Assembly (NCBI GenBank): GCA_013330355.1
Contig: DUIM01000058.1
Location: 1-5,465, forward strand
Direction of reading: 5' to 3'
Source of the DNA: Methanosarcinales archaeon
GTDB taxonomy: Archaea > Halobacteriota > Methanosarcinia > Methanosarcinales > Methanocomedenaceae
DNA: 5,465 nt
The notes beneath the pieces were generated by a model that made no database searches, was not told the DNA's origin, and was given only the letters and a program-made list of their open reading frames with translations. Below, one piece after another: positions 5,235-5,465 of this stretch. How positions within the stretch are numbered: position 1 is the stretch's first letter; every line of letters starts with the position of its first letter. Made by a program: the position numbers and the translations under genes.

Positions 5235-5352
5235 TATTACTTTGTGCAGGCATGGTCCCACAATTAAGTCAAACGTTGCGCCGGCACACCCAATCGCAGC
5301 ATGATATTTAGTAATCATGTATCAAATTTCAAAGGCGAGATAAACAAATGCG

Positions 5353-5360
5353 TTTATACT
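5353..5360 (+). promoter_or_regulatory. possible TATA box for the short + strand frame
   Basis: TTTATACT lies about 40 nt before the ATG at 5395. A start near 5380 would put the ribosome site AAAGGA just inside the message. The spacing fits an archaeal gene with a very short leader. Confidence 0.3.
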
Positions 5361-5394
5361 TTCCTATACGTTGAATAGAATAAAGGAAAAACTC

Positions 5395-5445
5395 ATGTAC
5401 CCGTACCGGGATGCCTTCAGAATTCATTCGGAGGTCGTTGACTAA
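5395..5445 (+). CDS. 16-codon reading frame with ribosome site, possibly the start of a truncated gene
   Basis: The frame starts MYPYRDAF and ends SEVVD before a TAA. AAAGGA lies upstream at a spacing of 7 nt, and a possible TATA box lies about 40 nt upstream. So a promoter, ribosome site and start codon line up as for a real gene. The product is too short to assign. It may be the surviving N-terminus of a gene cut by an insertion at about 5443-5465, a genuine small peptide, or a chance frame. Confidence 0.3.
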   Translation: MYPYRDAFRIHSEVVD

Positions 5446-5465
5446 AATTTCGGTCGTGTCCTAGA

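Larger units (their letters stand above)
5235..5465. other. region without a convincing full gene
   Basis: Both strands carry only short frames. The region contains a 6-bp inverted repeat with an 8-base loop (CATGAT at 5300-5305, ATCATG at 5314-5319), a promoter-like element with a 16-codon frame (5353-5445) and a possible insertion-sequence end at the right edge. No tRNA or other structured RNA could be recognised. Confidence 0.5.

Noticed and set aside
5252..5311. 19-codon + strand frame starting MVPQLSQT downstream of a near-symmetrical TATA box
   Set aside because: There is only a weak AGG upstream, the frame is very short, and nothing is recognisable in the product.
5160..5318. 52-codon - strand frame starting MITKYHAAIG whose TGA overlaps the nob1 ATG as ATGA
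   Set aside because: The overlap looks operon-like, but there is no Shine-Dalgarno site, the frame runs through the nob1 TATA box, and the Ile/Tyr/Lys-rich middle reflects AT-rich promoter DNA. A chance frame is more likely.
5240..5340. Possible tRNA or other structured RNA in the gap right of nob1
   Set aside because: No acceptor stem, T-loop sequence or cloverleaf could be built; only a short 6-bp hairpin is visible.

Overview
The window is archaeal, most likely from a methanogen or methanotroph of the Methanosarcinales type (inference). Two genes belong to archaeal families: nob1 (a PIN-domain rRNA endonuclease with a zinc ribbon) and gfcR (a helix-turn-helix joined to a phosphoribosyltransferase fold). 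The promoters have TATA boxes such as CTTTATATAC, and the Shine-Dalgarno sites are GGAGG-type. Coding DNA is moderate in GC, while the gaps between genes are AT-rich.

Layout. Left, + strand: surE (survival protein E nucleotidase, start best placed at 87) is followed 9 nt later by a 12-helix MFS transporter ending at 2057; the two look like one transcription unit. Middle, - strand: a two-gene envelope operon runs from about 3744 down to about 2097. Its first gene encodes a 418-residue exported protein with a helical, coiled-coil-like front and a Gly-rich beta-repeat tail. Its second encodes a small lipoprotein with a Ser/Pro/Thr linker. The operon converges on the MFS gene, with 39 nt or less between the stops. 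Right, - strand: nob1 (5163 to 4675) is followed after 62 nt by gfcR (4612 to 3998). A 253-nt AT-rich gap separates gfcR from the exported-protein gene and holds that gene's promoter. The last ~230 nt (5235-5465) has no convincing full gene. It carries a promoter-like element, a ribosome binding site and a 16-codon reading frame that stops just before a possible insertion-sequence end.

The most notable observation is in the envelope operon. Both genes appear to stop early at an in-frame TAA. After the exported-protein stop the same frame stays open for 37 codons of Gln/Thr/Asn-rich hexapeptide repeats and ends one base before the lipoprotein ATG. After the lipoprotein stop the same frame continues for 24 codons that extend its amphipathic helix and then ends at a second TAA. 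Candidate explanations are base errors in the assembly, recent nonsense mutations, or stop-codon readthrough. Codon reassignment is unlikely, because TAA is the ordinary stop of the MFS gene and nob1 here.

A second theme is short perfect inverted repeats lying just downstream of the predicted TATA elements of surE, the exported-protein operon and nob1. They are possible operators.
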